A DNA stretch of 23,640 bases, from positions 2,833,539 through 2,857,178 of the forward strand of contig CP070771.1 in the NCBI GenBank assembly GCA_020345785.1, written 5' to 3'. The notes under the pieces were generated by a model. That model ran no database searches. It had not been told where the DNA came from and worked only from the letters and a program-made list of their open reading frames with translations. Source of the DNA: Desulfobacterales bacterium. GTDB taxonomy: Bacteria; Desulfobacterota; Desulfobacteria; Desulfobacterales; JAFDCJ01. The translations under genes were made by a program, and so were the position numbers. Position 1 is the stretch's first letter; the number at the start of each line of letters is the position of its first letter. Positions 22,758 through 23,640 of the stretch are shown here, piece after piece.

Positions 22758-23640
22758 TTAAATTGCGATTTCTCCCTGTTCGGTTATAACATGATCGATC
22801 AAATACAGATCGACCTGATCATGGGAAAACATTGCATGCCGGTAGGTCAAATGATCACTCGAGCGCTGACTTTCCACTTTATGGATATGCTGTTCAGATA
22901 CAGCCCGGTGTGCGAATTTCATGGAATTGGCCAGCAGGTAGATTGGAATCCGGTTCAAGTGGCATAAGCCGACGGTGTTGGCCGTTCCTACCGTGGTAAT
23001 GATTTTTTTATCGGGAGTGATCGACACGGCGCCGATGAGAAGCTTGGTCACGGTCATCATAAAATGACTCAGATTGTACTCCGGCACCACAAGAAACTCG
23101 ACCCCTTCCTGAGACAACTCTTTGACAAGTTGCTTTATTCGAATAAAATTCTGATCGAGAATCAAAACCTTAAATTTTTTTTTCAGCTCGGAATGCGCCC
23201 GCTTTAGCGCACTTCGAATCGCCAGGCTGGGTGATTGGACAATGATGAAATCATTTTCTTCGATCATCTGACTGCCATGTTCGATGACGCCTTGAATGCA
23301 GCCTTCGTAACGGTTAAGCTTTTGGTTGATTATTTTAAGGGCGTGATCGCGAACCTGCTCAAAAGGAATTTTGAAATAAATTTGCAGCTCGGTTTCAAAT
23401 TCTTCAATGAGATGGGTCAGTGGTATAATTTTAGGTTCTGTATTTTTGATCACCTCATTTAGCTCTGAAACCGATTCCTTAAAAGCTTTGTTGTCGGAAT
23501 TTTTAAGTTTTTGCAAGGCCTTACGGTAAGACTGCAGGGAAACCATGGTCGTCCGGGACACCCCCATGACTTCTTCATGATCGCGGATAAGCTGGTAAAG
23601 AATTTCTTTTTCGCTTGGGTTCAAGGTAGTACCAACATAT
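22758..23640 (-). CDS. eIF2B-alpha/beta/delta-like protein, probably 5'-incomplete
   Basis: At least 288 residues resemble the eIF2B-alpha/ribose-1,5-bisphosphate isomerase/MtnA family. An N-terminal helical domain (about 1-105) is followed by a Rossmann-like domain with NDFIIVQSPSLAIRSALKRA, FKVLILDQN, GVEFLVVPEYNLSHFM and ITTVGTANTVGLCHLNRIP, then IYLLANSMKFA. The catalytic Cys and Asp of the isomerase branch appear absent: the Cys region reads QSPS (130-133), and the GAD motif reads GAVS (198-201). A regulatory or nucleotide-sensing role is therefore more likely than isomerase activity. The only in-window start is a TTG at 23624 without a ribosome-binding site, and the frame stays open to the right edge, so the true start may lie outside. 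Confidence 0.8.
   Translation of the reverse strand, partial: YVGTTLNPSEKEILYQLIRDHEEVMGVSRTTMVSLQSYRKALQKLKNSDNKAFKESVSELNEVIKNTEPKIIPLTHLIEEFETELQIYFKIPFEQVRDHALKIINQKLNRYEGCIQGVIEHGSQMIEENDFIIVQSPSLAIRSALKRAHSELKKKFKVLILDQNFIRIKQLVKELSQEGVEFLVVPEYNLSHFMMTVTKLLIGAVSITPDKKIITTVGTANTVGLCHLNRIPIYLLANSMKFAHRAVSEQHIHKVESQRSSDHLTYRHAMFSHDQVDLYLIDHVITEQGEIAI

Overview
The window looks like chromosomal DNA of a sulfate-reducing deltaproteobacterium, most likely of the Desulfobacterales type. This is inferred from protein style, not from a marker gene. The clues are a PAS-kinase N-terminus beginning MAKRPTYKELEQKVRELE, a fused ADP-forming acyl-CoA synthetase/GNAT protein, paired universal stress proteins, a pyruvate phosphate dikinase, and AT-richer intergenic DNA full of short tandem motifs. 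I saw no rRNA, tRNA, CRISPR array, insertion sequence or phage gene.

Layout. (1) 1-12038, minus strand: a regulatory and energy-stress block. In transcription order it holds a PilZ protein, a degenerate GlgA-like glycosyltransferase, a universal stress protein (USP), pyruvate phosphate dikinase, a double zinc ribbon, a single-domain response regulator, a CBS-CBS-ACT protein, a second USP, an acyl-CoA synthetase/acetyltransferase fusion, a GAF protein, and the start of a PAS sensor protein cut by the window edge. (2) 12528-19493, plus strand: an envelope block with an isoprenylcysteine-methyltransferase-like protein, DUF599, DedA, MprF and a large MscS channel. Three of these five (the methyltransferase-like gene, DUF599 and mprF) are broken by one- or two-base frameshifts, and mprF also has an atypical C-terminus. 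(3) 19806-22313, minus strand: a phosphate-uptake operon with an M48 lipoprotein protease, a DUF47/PhoU-like protein and a Pit transporter. (4) 22758 to the right edge, minus strand: an eIF2B-alpha-like protein.

How the genes may work together. The first block links sensing (PAS, GAF, response regulator, CBS/ACT, USP, PilZ) to control of PEP/pyruvate flux and acyl-CoA or protein acetylation. This would suit cells living near their energy limit. The plus-strand block concerns membrane lipid charge and turgor.

The non-coding DNA is the most unusual part. Arrays of 7-, 8-, 9- and 10-base units keep strict register while their sequence drifts. The two largest start exactly at the stop codons of the two USP genes. 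A separate 80-base element with 9-bp inverted ends and a conserved core occurs twice, each time just after a stop codon and in the same orientation. The region between the divergent PilZ and methyltransferase-like genes carries two sigma-54-like promoters, one facing each gene, with a perfect palindrome between them.
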